Made by a program: the position numbers and the translations under genes. Below the pieces are notes generated by a model. The model ran no database searches, was not told where the DNA came from, and saw only the letters and a program-made list of their open reading frames with translations. DNA of 64,000 bases from Candidatus Gracilibacteria bacterium. GTDB taxonomy: Bacteria; Patescibacteriota; Gracilibacteria; BD1-5; UBA2023. Location: contig JAQUAB010000002.1 of the NCBI GenBank assembly GCA_028687475.1, positions 1 to 64,000 of the forward strand. The letters run 5' to 3'. Positions 41,193-53,220 of the stretch are shown piece by piece (the first letter of the stretch is position 1; each line of letters begins with the position of its first letter).

Positions 41193-43376
41193 ATGGCAAG
41201 AAAGAAAACACAACACCAGAGCTTCATGACTGTAGAGCTCCAGAATATCCTCGCATGAGGAATATTGATCGTTCTCGGAGTCCTCATGTTCCTCTCCACC
41301 AAGGAGACATCTGTTATCGGTCAGTATTTTGCGATTGCTTGAGGCAAGCTTTTCTCCCCAGAATGATATCGTTGGATATTTCCTCCGATTACTGTCGCGC
41401 TCGGAACGATGATTCTCGTGAAAAAGGCTTCTTGGTCTTCGACGCGTTTTATAGGACTTTTTATATATTTCATCGCAACGACTTCTCTAGTCGGACTGTG
41501 GAAAGATAAAACGATAGGTATTTTTGATCTCCATAAGAATATGGTAACATTCCTCGGACAATCTGCTGCAGTACTTACACTCATCGTTCTCTTCTTCGCG
41601 AGCCTCTATATGACACTCCGAATCTCCTATAGAACCATTCTTTCGAAAGTTCGCGATAGGGTACCTTCGCTCTCTACGATGCGAGAAGTAGTACTTCCAA
41701 GTTCCGAGGAAGAAGATGAAGTCCCGAAAAAAGTAAAATGAGATAATCCCTACAAAAAGAAAGCGGAAGAACTCGAGAAAAAACTCGCTGACCTCCACAA
41801 GGCGAAAGAAAAACGCGAAGAAAAAGTACCACTCTCTGGAAAAGCAATTATTTCCAATGCATTTTCTGGACTCACGAAAAAAGTTCCTCTCGAAACCATC
41901 GATGGAAAAGTAATAGAATCCAAAACCCCTGCGAAGGCAGTAGATTTCGGAACGTGGGACTTCCCGAGTGTGAAACTCCTGAATGAGATCGAACACAAAA
42001 ATACCGTCTCACCCGATGAGATCGAAGAGAAATCTATCCTCATCCAGAAGACATTTCTCCAGTTCGGCATCGACGTCGAGATGGAAGAAGAGTGTGTATG
42101 ACCGACAGTGATACAGTACCGTCTCCGTCCATCAGAGTGAGTCCGATTATCGAAAATCGAATCCCTAAAGAAAGACCTTACTCTCGCACTCAAAGCAAAA
42201 TCTATCCGTATCCAAGCACCAATCCCAGGACTTGGACTCGTGGGAATCGAAGTACCGAATGAGAAACGGGATATTGTCGGAATCAAGGAAGTCCTCACAG
42301 ATGATACATTCAGACACCACAAGTCGAAACTCGCGCTCGCAATAGGGAAAGATATCAATGGGGATTTTATTGTCGGGGACCTGGCGAAGATGCCGCACCT
42401 CCTCATCGCGGGTCAGACCGGTTCAGGGAAATCCGTGGGAATGAATGGATTCATCCTCTCGATGCTCTATAAGAACACTCCATCGGAACTCCGTATGATC
42501 ATGGTAGATCCGAAACAAGTCGAGCTCGGTATCTATGATGGTATCCCTCATCTTCTTACACCAGTGATCAATTCGCCAGACAAGGCACTCAATGCGCTCA
42601 AGTGGTGAGTTGCCGAGATGGAACGTCGCTATAGTACGATGAAACCAATGAACGTGCGCAACCTCGAAGAGTATAATGCGAAAGTTGGCAATAAAGATAG
42701 AATGCCAGTTATAGTCATCATTATCGACGAACTCGCTGACCTCATGATGAGCGGGAACAAGAAAGAAGTCGAAGCAGCCATCACACGTATTGCTCAGAAG
42801 GCTCGTGCCGTCGGACTCCATCTCATCCTCGCGACACAGCGTCCATCCGTCGATGTTATCACCGGACTTATCAAGGCGAATGTCCCATCTCGTGTTGCAT
42901 TCACTGTTGCATCCAATATCGACTCTCGCACGATTCTCGATCAGATCGGAGCCGAAGATCTCCTCGGTCGCGGTGATATGCTCTACTTCCCGACCGGTGC
43001 CATGGCAACCACTCGTATCCAATGAGTTCTCGTCGAGACGGATGAGGTCGAACGCGTCGTGAATCATATCAAGCGCACGATCGATCCTGCAATGCTCGAA
43101 GATATTTATGATCACTCTATTATCGAAGGAGATCGTGGGAATTGGGAGGGAAGTGTCGGTGGAGACAATAGTGGAAATAGTAACTTCGAAGAGGATCCAA
43201 AAATCATCGAAGAAGCGATTGAACTCGTACGCAATGCAGGAAAATGTTCTACATCCATGCTCCAGAGACACCTCAAGCTCGGTTATGGCCGAGCTGCTCG
43301 TGTCGTGGATATTCTCGAAAACCTCGGCATTGTCGGACCTGCGGACGGAAGTAAGCCGAGAGAGGTTATAGGATAG
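41193..43376 (+). CDS. ftsK: FtsK/SpoIIIE DNA translocase
   Basis: Encodes 727 residues. Pumps DNA through the division septum. Four N-terminal helices (about 17-160), a charged linker, the beta/alpha motor with Walker A GQTGSGKS (about 407-414), Walker [12 protein letters not shown] and the gamma DNA-recognition wing at the C-terminus ([18 protein letters not shown]). TGA codons encode Gly in several conserved spots, including IQGVLVE after the ATRIQ block. ATG 41187 is an alternative start two codons upstream, but it would precede the likely transcript start. Confidence 0.96.
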
Positions 43377-43773
43377 TCTCATCCATTGTTGGTACAAATT
43401 CTCAATCTGAACGTCTATGATTCGCGGCTAATTGTTGCTCATACGCTTGCATTGATCCTGCTTTTTCGATTGCATCAGGAAGTGGTGGACGAACTGATTG
43501 CTCAAGGATTTGATGTATCTGTCCTAAGTTGCTTGCACAATACAATAAGACACCACGAACATTATCTCACTCTCTCGCGGTTGGATCAATTCCTCAATTC
43601 CTCAACTTTGTTGCAATAGCAGAATGTCCCGTTTTTCATCGAGGCAACCGTTTCACTAAATCCATAGGAAGTGAATACATGATATCATTTATTGACAAAA
43701 GAACACCTGGAAGATTCTTTGGTTTCTTATGTTCTGCAACTGTTTCTAATGAATTGATTTCTGAAAGTGACAT
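43366..43773 (-). CDS. Unidentified protein convergent with ftsK
   Basis: Encodes 135 residues, ATG to TAA, with four TGA glycines. The middle (GKTGHSAIATKLRNGG) and the Gln-rich second half suggest a soluble helical protein. It overlaps the ftsK 3' end by 11 bp tail-to-tail. In the standard code no ORF of this length is visible. Family unknown. Confidence 0.6.
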
Positions 43774-43808
43774 AATATTAATAAGAAAATGAATAAAAAA
43801 CTGACCCC

Positions 43809-44444
43809 TTACACAACCCTTCGTACCTGTACCTGGTCCAGTAAATTCCTAATCTCTGGAGTTTTTTGTATATAGAAATCCTTAATTCCATCCTGAAGAA
43901 GTTCCGCAAAACTTAATGCTTCTTCTAAAAGTGTCGCACAGGTTGACCCACTCCCTATATCCCTAGGAAAAACTCAGAGTTGATGAAGTTGCATACATGC
44001 AATGAGAAGATTAGGAATTTCTCTATAAAACTCCTGAAGATTATTGGTATCTAAATATTCTTTGGCTATTTTTTTGGAAAGAAGATAAGCTTGTGAAAAA
44101 GCATACGCTTTCGTTCTTTCCTTTTCCCTTCTCTGACATTCAAAATGAGGAAGAAACTCTTTTGGAACTGTCATCCATTTTGCCTCATCATAATATCCTG
44201 CAATTATCCAGAGAGCACGTTTTCGTGCATCGTCTATAGATTTATCCTGTAGAAATAATAGAAGAGCTCACACATCATCTTTTAACTCATCAAACAATTG
44301 CGCGATATCCACTCATGTAAGTTTCTCATCTGACATGATACGAAGAATAGCTCGATGAATCTTTTCTTTTGGAAGTTCACAATCAGGAAGACCCTGAACA
44401 TCAATTCCCCATAAATTATTTCTTAATTGAACTACTTGTCACAT
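43809..44444 (-). CDS. Unidentified helical protein
   Basis: Encodes 211 residues, ATG to TAA. Almost entirely helical, with DEKLTGVDIAQLFDELKDD and LLIACMQLHQL stretches. It has no signal peptide. A few TGA glycines, for example QLGVFPRD. Same strand as the gene at 43366-43773, 35 bp upstream of it, so possibly co-transcribed. Family unknown. Confidence 0.65.
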
Positions 44445-44477
44445 ATTTTAATATATAATTAAATTAATTGTCAACAA

Positions 44478-44506
44478 TTTGCAATATATACTTTTCTCTC
44501 TATACT
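44478..44506 (+). promoter_or_regulatory. map promoter
   Basis: TTTGCA (44478-44483), 17-bp spacer, TATACT (44501-44506): the same -35, spacing and -10 as the ftsK promoter. Confidence 0.6.
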
Positions 44507-44545
44507 GCAAGTGAATTTTATAAAATCTTTCTTTTTAGTCTATCC

Positions 44546-45331
44546 ATGCCACGAATCCTTATAAAAACTCCCGAACAAATCGAATGAATCCGCAAAGCAG
44601 GAAAACTCACAGCTATGACACTCGATATGATCGGACAGTACGTAAAACCTGAAATATCCACTCTCGAACTCGATAATATCATGAATGCATTTATCCTGAA
44701 AAATGGGGGAGTATCCGCATGTATCGATTACCTCGGGAATAATAAGTGGGGGAAGTGACCAAGTGCCTACAAGAAATGTACTTGTATTTCTCTCAACGAT
44801 GTTATCTGTCACGGAATTCCTCGAGAAGATGAAGTACTGAAAGAAGGAGATATTCTCAATATCGATGTCACAACGATTGTCGATGGATATTTCGGCGATG
44901 CGAGCCGCATGTATACGGTTGGGGAAGTGAGTGAACAGGCGAAACATGTGGTGAATGTTGCGAAAAAATCGCTCGAAATCGGTATAAAGGAAGTTCGTCC
45001 AGGAAATCATTTCGGCAATATCGGGTATGAGATAGCGAAATATGCGGAATCAAACGGATGTTCCGTTGTCCGCGAATACACGGGACATGGCGTCGGAGTC
45101 CACTTCCACGAAGAACCATACGTCTATCACAAAGCTGAGAAAAATAGTGGCCCAAAAATGCAACCAGGCATGATATTCACGATCGAACCGATGATCAATA
45201 GTGGAAAATTCGCCACCAAGCTCGACAAAGACCAATGGACTGTCCGAACGAAAGACTGATCTCTCTCAGCACAATGGGAACATACTATTCTCGTGACAGA
45301 GAAATGATGTGAAATACTCACAAAAGCATAA
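44546..45331 (+). CDS. map: Methionine aminopeptidase type I
   Basis: Encodes 261 residues. Removes N-terminal Met from new proteins. Metal ligands appear in NIDVT and DGYFGDAS (two Asp), GHGVG (His), IEPM (Glu) and QWEHTI (Glu). The standard-code ORFs break at TGA codons that fall on conserved glycines, for example WTVRTKDGSLSAQWEH. Stand-alone gene with its own promoter and terminator. Confidence 0.96.
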
Positions 45332-45334
45332 AAC

Positions 45335-45363
45335 AAAATTCTCCAATTATGGGGAATTTTTTG
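45335..45363 (+). terminator. map terminator
   Basis: AAAATTCTCC (45335-45344) pairs with GGGGAATTTT (45351-45360), followed by TT, directly after the map stop. Confidence 0.8.
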
Positions 45364-45458
45364 TGAAAGAAAATGAAAAAATCTTTCAAAATTTAATATT
45401 TCTGTAATATTTGGTTCATATAATGAATGGCGCATTTATCCTATAATTTCCCAATAGT

Positions 45459-45668
45459 ATGCGTCGTGAATCAGTCTATTCTTCAAATATCATATCCATC
45501 TGATATGACCCCGAGCGTCAACTCCTCGAAATTGAATTCCATGGTGGTGGCATCTACCAATATATAGGAGTTCCTCATCATATATATAATGCTCTCATGT
45601 CCGCACCATCACATGGAGTGTATTTCGCACAAAATATCCGACTGAAGTATCAGATGGTGACGGAGTAA
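45459..45668 (+). CDS. KTSC-domain small protein
   Basis: Encodes 69 residues, the entire KTSC domain: SNIISIGYDPERQLLEIEF, GGGIYQYIGVPHHIY, SAPSHGVYF and the terminal IRLKY. The SIGYD Gly is TGA. KTSC domains are often attached to lysyl-tRNA synthetases or stand alone, with unknown role. Converges on the YkgJ-like gene with 4 bp between stops. Confidence 0.85.
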
Positions 45669-45672
45669 AAAA

Positions 45673-46113
45673 CTACTTCCCCCACCTCTCTATCTTCACC
45701 CGCGCAACTTTCACCGACAATAGAAGTCCATCATCTATAGATATATGATTCAGGAGCTCTGCCACGAACTGGAGTATAGCAGCACGAGACTCTGGAGATT
45801 CGATGATACGAAGTCTGATAGTCTCGAGTAAGGAAGAGATGATACTCGTCCGATGAGGAGAATCGAGTGGAATCCGTCGAGAAAAAGTCGTCACAATCGG
45901 TCAACCTTCGAGACAATCATATACATCACACGAATCACGGAATCCAGGATGTCGTGCACGTGTTGCATGGATACGACACCGATTCGAGATATCGAGGTAT
46001 CCGCATTTTTCTCATGCGCGCTTCACGAGTTTCCCCGTCGACTGGTCGAATATATCATACACGCGACAACAGAGTCCATCACACCGTTCACACATCGTAT
46101 CCGCCGTAGACAT
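45673..46113 (-). CDS. YkgJ-like cysteine-cluster protein
   Basis: Encodes 146 residues, ATG to TAG. CERCDGLCC near the start, KCGYLD, NRCRIH and DSCDVYDCLEG give the Cys pattern of the YkgJ/zinc- or iron-chelating domain (PF03692 type). The C-terminal half is helical. Metal identity and function are unknown. Three TGA codons encode Gly. Confidence 0.75.
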
Positions 46114-46168
46114 AGTCTAAAAGATAAAAAATAGGAACTATGTATATTTCTGAACTATTTATGAAACA

Positions 46169-46198
46169 AAAATCCTTCTCACAAAAAGAGAAGGATTC
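46169..46198 (-). terminator. htpX terminator (minus strand)
   Basis: AATCCTTCTC (46171-46180) pairs with GAGAAGGATT (46188-46197); on the minus strand the stem is followed by TTTGTTTC. It lies just past the htpX stop. Confidence 0.75.
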
Positions 46199-46203
46199 TG
46201 GAC

Positions 46204-47124
46204 TTATGGAAGTTGGTAGTTTTCTTCGAGTGCTTTGATACGATTATCGAGCGAGGGATGCGTCGACCAGAATGAATCTGGCTCAGATATCATGAATGCC
46301 GTGAGTTTCCCGTTATCTACATGACGATCTTGGAGTTTCGTGAGTTGTTGGAGACGTTTGAGTCCAGCTATCATACTTGCCTTCGAAGTGAACTCAGCTC
46401 CGCCGAGATCTGCACGATATTCTCGCATACGAGAGAAATACATGATAACAATAGAAGCAAGAAGTCCGAATACAACTTGTAATACATTGTATACCAGAAA
46501 ATATGAGAGCTGGGAAATACCACCTTCATCACTATCAGAACGTGAGAGAAAACCGGCAACAATGCGGGATACAATGTGAGAAAGTACAATGACGAAAGTA
46601 TTCATCACACCGGTAATAAGTGTGAGTGTTACCATGTCACCATTGAGCACATGTGCCATCTCATGCCCGACGACTCATTCGATTTCGCGATTTTCCATAG
46701 TATTCAGAAGTCCTGTAGAGACTGCGACGAGAGCACTATTTCTGGATGCACCAGTTGCGAAAGCATTGGGTTCTGCCGATTCATAGTATCCTACTTCTGG
46801 CATGTCGATATTCTTCGATTTCGCGATACGCTCGACCGTCTGATAGACGAGCTGGAGACGAGCATCTTCCTGATGGAGAGTAGCAGAATCCAGGAGAATT
46901 ATCCCATACATTTTCTTCGCCTGCCATCGAGAAAGAAGAAGAGAAATAATAGCTCCACCGAACCCGAATATCGCAGCAAAGGCAAGAAGACTCGTGAAGT
47001 CACCATATGCCGTGAGAAGATTCGGATAGAAATAATTCACCACAGACATGACGAATCCAAGAAGTACAAGGACTGCCAAGTTCGTGAGAAGAAAAAGAGA
47101 AATACGTTTGATATAGGTAAACAT
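46204..47124 (-). CDS. htpX: HtpX-family membrane zinc metalloprotease
   Basis: Encodes 306 residues. Degrades damaged membrane proteins. Two N-terminal helices, a cytoplasmic catalytic loop and two further helices. The zinc motif HEMAH (154-158) follows a TGA-encoded Gly150, and the third ligand is in EYRADLGGAE. SEPNAFATG-type block (SAEPNAFATGASR) precedes it. Divergent from the AbrB-type regulator gene. Confidence 0.95.
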
Positions 47125-47294
47125 ATGTATGAATAATTTATAGATTAAATAAGGATTGCTTATCTTTACATTGGTACAACATTATCATTTATGGAGCACG
47201 AATACATTGTATGAATTTCTATGAAAAATCAACTTGATTTTATTGCATCATTCCTTATTATCCTACTTGTATTACTTTTCTAACTTTTCATATT

Positions 47295-47537
47295 ATGTTC
47301 GGTAAAGCCAAAAAAGAAGTTCCAGCCAAAGCAAGCATCGGAGTCAAAATGCATGGTTCTGTCACTGTCGGAACTAAGGGACAGATCGTTATCCCGAAAG
47401 ATGTTCGCGATATGCTCGAAATAGGTGAAGGCGATACACTCATGACGATGACGAAATATGGAAAATTCGTCGGATTCATCAAGGCGGAAGATATGGAAGA
47501 ATTCATCGAACTTCTCAAATCTGAGTGTAACATATAG
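47295..47537 (+). CDS. AbrB/SpoVT-type DNA-binding protein
   Basis: Encodes 80 residues. The swapped-hairpin core is GSVTVGTKGQIVIPKDVRDMLEIGEGDTL, followed by a helix. Such proteins are dimeric transition-state regulators or antitoxin-type repressors. It is 29 bp upstream of the RND adaptor gene and may regulate that pump. TTGCAT at 47243 with TGTATT near 47268 may be its promoter. No TGA. Confidence 0.92.
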   Translation: MFGKAKKEVPAKASIGVKMHGSVTVGTKGQIVIPKDVRDMLEIGEGDTLMTMTKYGKFVGFIKAEDMEEFIELLKSECNI

Positions 47538-47566
47538 AACGATTTTACTATTTAGAAACATTTATC

Positions 47567-49405
47567 ATGAAAAAGAATATTTTTATTCTCGGCATATTAT
47601 TGAGCCTCGTACTGAGCTCATGCTGAAGTGACACTACTGATACTACTACGCTTTCTGGATCAACAGGAACAGGAGTTACCAAAACTCCATTTCTCATATC
47701 CACTCTAAAAGTCTCTGATACTCTCGGAACAGTAGAGGTCGAAAAAACGAGTCGTATCACTGCGAGTTCGAGCCTCACACTCACGAGCCAATGAGCAGGA
47801 GAAATCGGAAAACTTCTCGTGAAAGAAGGACAAAAAATAAAAGCTGGAACGACGATTGCTGTTCTCAAAGATACTATCAATAATTTCGACCTTCGACTCG
47901 CTCAGGCAGAAAATACAGTGACGATGCAGGATGCAACTATCGCAACTACGAAAATCAATCTCGATCAGGCTGTCGAAAATGCTCGAATTGGACTCGAACG
48001 TGCTCAGCAATCATACGACACCCTCACAGATAAAAATGCGATTCAGTATGATACACTCGTGAATAGCAATGGTAAAACTCTCGATGCCTACAACCAGAAC
48101 TACAAGAGTTATATTTCCGATGTTGATCGTCTGATGACACAACTCCTTTTCGAAGGAGACAAAATCCTCGGAATCACTACCACAAATGAGCATGCGAATG
48201 ACAATTGGGAGCACTACCTCGGAGTACATAATGGTGATAGTTATGCACTCGCAAAAGAAGAATGGGGGAAAATGTATGAAGTTCGCGGAGCGATTCGTGC
48301 ACGAATGGAGAAAGGTGCCTATCTCCAAACACAGACAATCAATGATGATCTGGAACTCGTGGGAAGCGGGTATACTGAACTTCAGAAATTCACAGATGCT
48401 ATGATTCTAATGATACAGAATAATCTCATAGGAGCTGGGCTTTCTACTGAACTTCAGAGTGGATGGGTCACTGCATGGAATACCTACAAGTGATTGGTTC
48501 AATCGGGAGAAGCAACATTCAATGGCTGGAAATCACAGACAACTGTGTTTTTCAAATCCTATCAGAATAGTGAACTCGCGACGAAACTCGCTCTCGCAAG
48601 CCTCTCGCGCAATCTCACAGCAGAAGAAAATGCAATCATAAATGGATCAACCGATATACGTGTCAACTATGAATCTGCACGAATCGATCTCAAAGACAAG
48701 ATTACCAACGCAAAACTTTCTCTCGATCAAGCGCAACTCGCATATAATAATGCTCTCAAGTCTCGTGAAGCAACTCTCACACAACTCGATGCAACGAAGA
48801 GAAATTCCCAGATCGCACTCGATCAAGCTCGTCGTGACTATGCCAAACTCTCTATCTCAGCACCGGTCGATGGAACTGTGACAAAGATGATCGCAAATGT
48901 CGGACAGACCGTGAACGCAGGAAGTGCTATCGCAGAATTTTCTGGAAAACAACCCCAGATTGTCGTCGATGTTGATTCGTCTCTCGCGAGTTCACTCGGA
49001 ATTGGCAATACAGTGAATATTTCTGTAGACAATACAACTCTCACAGGAACAGTAACTGCCGTTTCTCATATTGCGAATGCGAACCTCCTTTCTACTATCA
49101 GAATCGCGGTTCAGGATGGAGAGAAATATATCGGAAAAAGTGCTTCTATAAGATTCACTTCTATAGCAAACAATAATAGTGGTTCTATACTTCTTCCTAT
49201 TAACGCCGTGAAGATCATATCAGAAGAAGAAGGAGAAATTTCTCTTTTCTCTCCGGAAACTGGTCTCATGAAAAAAACGGTCACACTCGGGCAAGTCAAC
49301 AATACAAGCATCGAAGTATTCGGACAATTCAATATCAATGATGCTATCATAACGACAGATATAAGCAACTATGATGAACTCCGAAATACACTCACGCTCC
49401 AATAA
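47567..49405 (+). CDS. RND efflux membrane-fusion lipoprotein
   Basis: Encodes 612 residues. The lipoprotein signal ends LSSC, with the +2 Gly encoded by TGA, so LspA should process it. The lipoyl half-domains (GAGEIGKLLVKEGQKIKAG and SAPVDGTVTKMIANVGQ) flank an unusually long coiled-coil hairpin of about 300 residues. A beta-barrel and membrane-proximal domain follow. It would bridge the pump to the outer layer. Typical adaptors are about 380-450 aa, so the hairpin is enlarged. It is 17 bp upstream of the pump gene. Confidence 0.88.
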
Positions 49406-49422
49406 AATAATGCAAAAATACT

Positions 49423-52400
49423 ATGAATAATCGTCATCAAGAAATACGGGAAAAATTGAACACTGGATTCTTTGGTTTCTGGGTGAAACAGTTTCGAATC
49501 TCCTATTTGGTTGTCATTGCACTCATCATCATGGGGATGATCGCCATTATCAAAATCCCAAAAGAATCGAGTCCATCCGTCAATCTCGGCATGATATCAA
49601 TCATGACTCTCTATCCTGGAACCAGTCCAGTCGATATGGATTCTCTCGTGACAGACAAGATCTACAAAAAAATCAAAGATATCAAATGAATCGATACTAT
49701 CACTTCGAACTCTGTGCTCTGAGCATCAAACATTTTGGTCAACGTTCGTACTGATGCGAATACAAAAGATCTCCTCAATGATATCAGAAATAAAGTGAGT
49801 GGCGTACAACTTCCTGCTGATGCCAAAACACCAATCATCACCGAAATAGAAACTGATACTAATAGCACATTTTCCGTTTTTCTCTATTCGAAAAATCCGA
49901 ATACAAGCAAGGCTCTCCTCTATGATCGTGCCATACAACTCCAACATGCTATCGAGAAAGCAAGTGGCGTGAATAAAGTGAATCTCTCTGCAGGAAGTAC
50001 ACAAAAATCAGTCGGTGTATGAGGTGGTGGAAATGATTCAAGCTATGATGTAGATATTATTATTTCTGATGAGAAACTCAGTAATCTCGGACTCAATATT
50101 GGCACAATAGCGAGTATCATTCAGTGATACAATCGAGATCAACCGATAGGCAATTATTCTGTCTGAGACAAGAATTATGATTTCCGCATAGAAGGGAAGA
50201 ACAAGGAAAGCTTTGACTTTCTCCAGATTCCTATTTCTCTCCCAAAATGAGGAACTATTCTCCTCGGCGATATCGCTAGTATAGAAAGAAAATATATCAG
50301 TGATGCTACAAACTATCTCGTTCTCTGAGGAACAGGAGAAGTTCAATCATACGAATATGTCGGACTCACAGTGAACAAAACAGATAGCGCTAGTATTTTT
50401 ACTGCGAGCAAAAATGCGAAACAGGTCATCGAAGATACTTTCAAGAATTCGGATTTTTCTGGTTTTTGATACAGTTATGGGAATGACCTCGCCGACACAA
50501 TCAATGATGATTATCAGGAATTGTTACATGAGGCGATGATCACACTGTCGCTCGTATTCGTAGCGATGTATTTATTCGTTGGGTTCAAGGATTCACTTTT
50601 CGCAACCATCACCCTACCACTTGCATTTCTGGCGACATTTTTGCTCCTCTATTACAACGGATACACGATGAATTTTCTGACGAATTTTTCATTGATCCTC
50701 TCGTTCGGTATTGCAGTAGATACGATTATCGTGATCGTCCAGGCTGCAAGTGCAAAAATCCGCGTCGGATATAATCCAGAATCTGCCATCATGCTCGCTC
50801 TCAGAGAATATGCAGTGCCGATTATTGCTGGTGTGATGACGACTATTGTGGTGTTTATTCCGATGATGACTCTTCCAGGAATTATCGGAAAATTCCTCGC
50901 CTATATTCCTGTCACGATTTTCTGAGTACTTGCTACAGGACTCGTGCTCGCACTGACTGTCAATAGTGCACTCTATCTCCTGTTCGTCAAAAAAAGAAAG
51001 ACCTATGTCGATGATGCACATGCGCTCGAATATGCCACCGATGAAGAGAAAGAACTTCTCCTTATTGAACGTGACGGAAAAGCAAGAATTGCAGAAAAAT
51101 GAGCACCATTACGAATCCGAATAATCCATACTATCACCGAATGGTACAAAAAAATCCTGAGAAATTTTCTCGAACACACGTACCTCAGAAGAACCGCAAT
51201 TATCGCTCCTGTTGTATTTCTCTTTTTCGGATTCATTGTTTTCGCACCAAAAATTGGGGTGGATATTTTCCCAGCTTCAGATAATAACATCCTCAATGGA
51301 ACTATAGAATGACCCGTGGGACAACGCACAGAGACAACCGTAAAAGCACTTTCTGGGATGAGTAATATTCTTTCTGGATATGACGAAGTCGACTATGCAA
51401 GTGTCAGTATCCAAGATAATACAGCCACTCTCAGTATTCAACTCCAGAAAAAGAAGATTCGCGATAGCAAAAACCAAATGGATGTTTTTGCTTTCGAAAA
51501 AGTCATCGGAGAAAAATTCAAGATATATGAAGCCATGGGATACAAAGTCGCCATCGAAGCACTCAAATGAGGACCTCCAGGATCGAAAGCAATCGGTATT
51601 AAGCTCCTAGCAGAGAATACTGATGGACTTCCAACACTCATCAATGTATCAAAAGATTTCGAGGCATTCCTGAAAAAAATGCCAGGAACCAAAAATGTTG
51701 GACGATCTTCGAATGATACCCCGTGACAATTCATCTTCAAGCTCAAAAAAGATCTCCTCGCAGAATATGGAATCAGTCCAGCACTCATATACTCTCAGAT
51801 TACCCAGACAGTGAATGGTATCACTGTAGGTTCCATCGAGGACAACAATGAGGATATGGATATCAAAATCCGATCCAGCAAATTCTGAGACGATGTGAAA
51901 ATGGAAGACATACTTTCTATTCCGATCACCGTCGGAACATCGAGTTATATGGTACGAGATTTTGTAGACACCACCATCACCAATGCTACAGCGGTGGTGT
52001 CTCGAGAAGATGGTGATATCCAGATAACCGCGGAAGCCAATCTCGAACAATGACTCGATACCGTGACGAATCAAGCGAAACTCATAGAATACGCGAAATC
52101 ATATCCATTTCCAAAATGAATTACCTATTCGAGTGGATGAGAAAATGAGTCAAATAGTGAACTCGTACTTGCGATTGTGTCAGCATTTTTCATCGCACTT
52201 ATCGTCATATTCGCGATTCTCACGCTCCAATTCAATAGTTTCTCTCAACCAGCGATTGTCCTCTATTCAGTCATCATGTCGATACCATTTGTGATGATAG
52301 GACTCCTTTTGACAGACAACAAATTCTCTCTTCCTTTTGGTATTGGATTCATTGCCTTCACAGGAATCGCTGTGAATCATGGTATTATCCTGATTTCTGC

Positions 52401-52710
52401 TATCAATGAGAATCTGAATAAATGAATGGAATGAATAACAGCACTTGTCGAGGCAGGATCAAGCCGTCTCGAACCAATGCTCCTCACAACCGTGACCACC
52501 GCACTCGGTATCCTTCCGATTGCACTTCGTGATAAGTTCTGGTCTGGTATGGGATTCACGATCATCTTCGGTATCATCGCCGCATCCGCTATCACTCTCT
52601 TCGTCGTGAAGGGAATCTACTATGAGATATACGTTGCGAAACACGAATCCATATGGACAAAAATAAAAAGGAAATTCTCTGAACGAAAGAAAAGAAAAAT
52701 CAGTGAATAA
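49423..52710 (+). CDS. RND-family transporter (AcrB/MdtB type)
   Basis: Encodes 1095 residues, the usual length for a full RND protein. One N-terminal helix and two large porter domains alternate with two six-helix bundles. Helix 4 has the Asp-containing segment LSFGIAVDTIIVIVQ, corresponding to the proton-relay region. The Arg/Glu-rich loop and final VNHGIILISAINE are typical of ACR_tran. Powered by proton motive force; substrate unknown. At least a dozen TGA codons. No TolC-like outer factor lies nearby. Confidence 0.93.
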
Positions 52711-52716
52711 TATACA

Positions 52717-52748
52717 AAAAACCTTGAGGAATTTCCTCAAGGTTTTTT
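52717..52748 (+). terminator. Terminator of the RND operon
   Basis: AAAACCTTGAGGAA pairs with TTCCTCAAGGTTTT, with T5 following, right after the pump stop codon. Confidence 0.9.
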
Positions 52749-52758
52749 TATGAAGTAT

Positions 52759-53160
52759 CTATACCCCCAGAGTCCTCATGGCACGAGCTTCAGTTCGAGA
52801 CATAGCTGATTCAGTATTATCTAATAATTGAGATATTATATAATCATAAAGCATTCATTGTTCCTTACTTAATCCATCTTTATCACTTCTATATTCAGCA
52901 TTCTCAAAAGAAGCATATAATTCCTCCAATAAATCATCAATATCTCGTACCCTTGTCTTCGCATCCATATTCGAATAGTATTGCCAATCTTTTTGTTCCC
53001 CATGAAGAAAAAGCCAAAGAAATTGTTCCCCTGAAAGAGAGGCCTTATAATCAATAAGCCTTGGATTCTTTGCGGGTAATTCCTGTATTCCTATCACAGA
53101 TTCGAGTGCATTCTTGATTTCGTCAGGAATACTCCCATAAAGAGCTTCTATATCTTCCAT
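52759..53160 (-). CDS. Unidentified acidic helical protein
   Basis: Encodes 133 residues, ATG to TAG. Acidic and helical (DIDDLLEELYASFENAE). One TGA glycine. Convergent with the RND operon. Not recognised. Confidence 0.6.
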
Positions 53161-53220
53161 AAAATAAAGAATAAATAATACAGGTAAATACTACCATACT
53201 TCTCTCTAGAATGCAAGAAT

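Noticed and set aside
42423-43397. Long minus-strand frame inside ftsK
   Set aside because: Shadow of ftsK; codon bias of the real gene opens the opposite strand.
43386-43619. 77-aa plus-strand frame downstream of ftsK
   Set aside because: The minus-strand gene at 43366-43773 explains the region.
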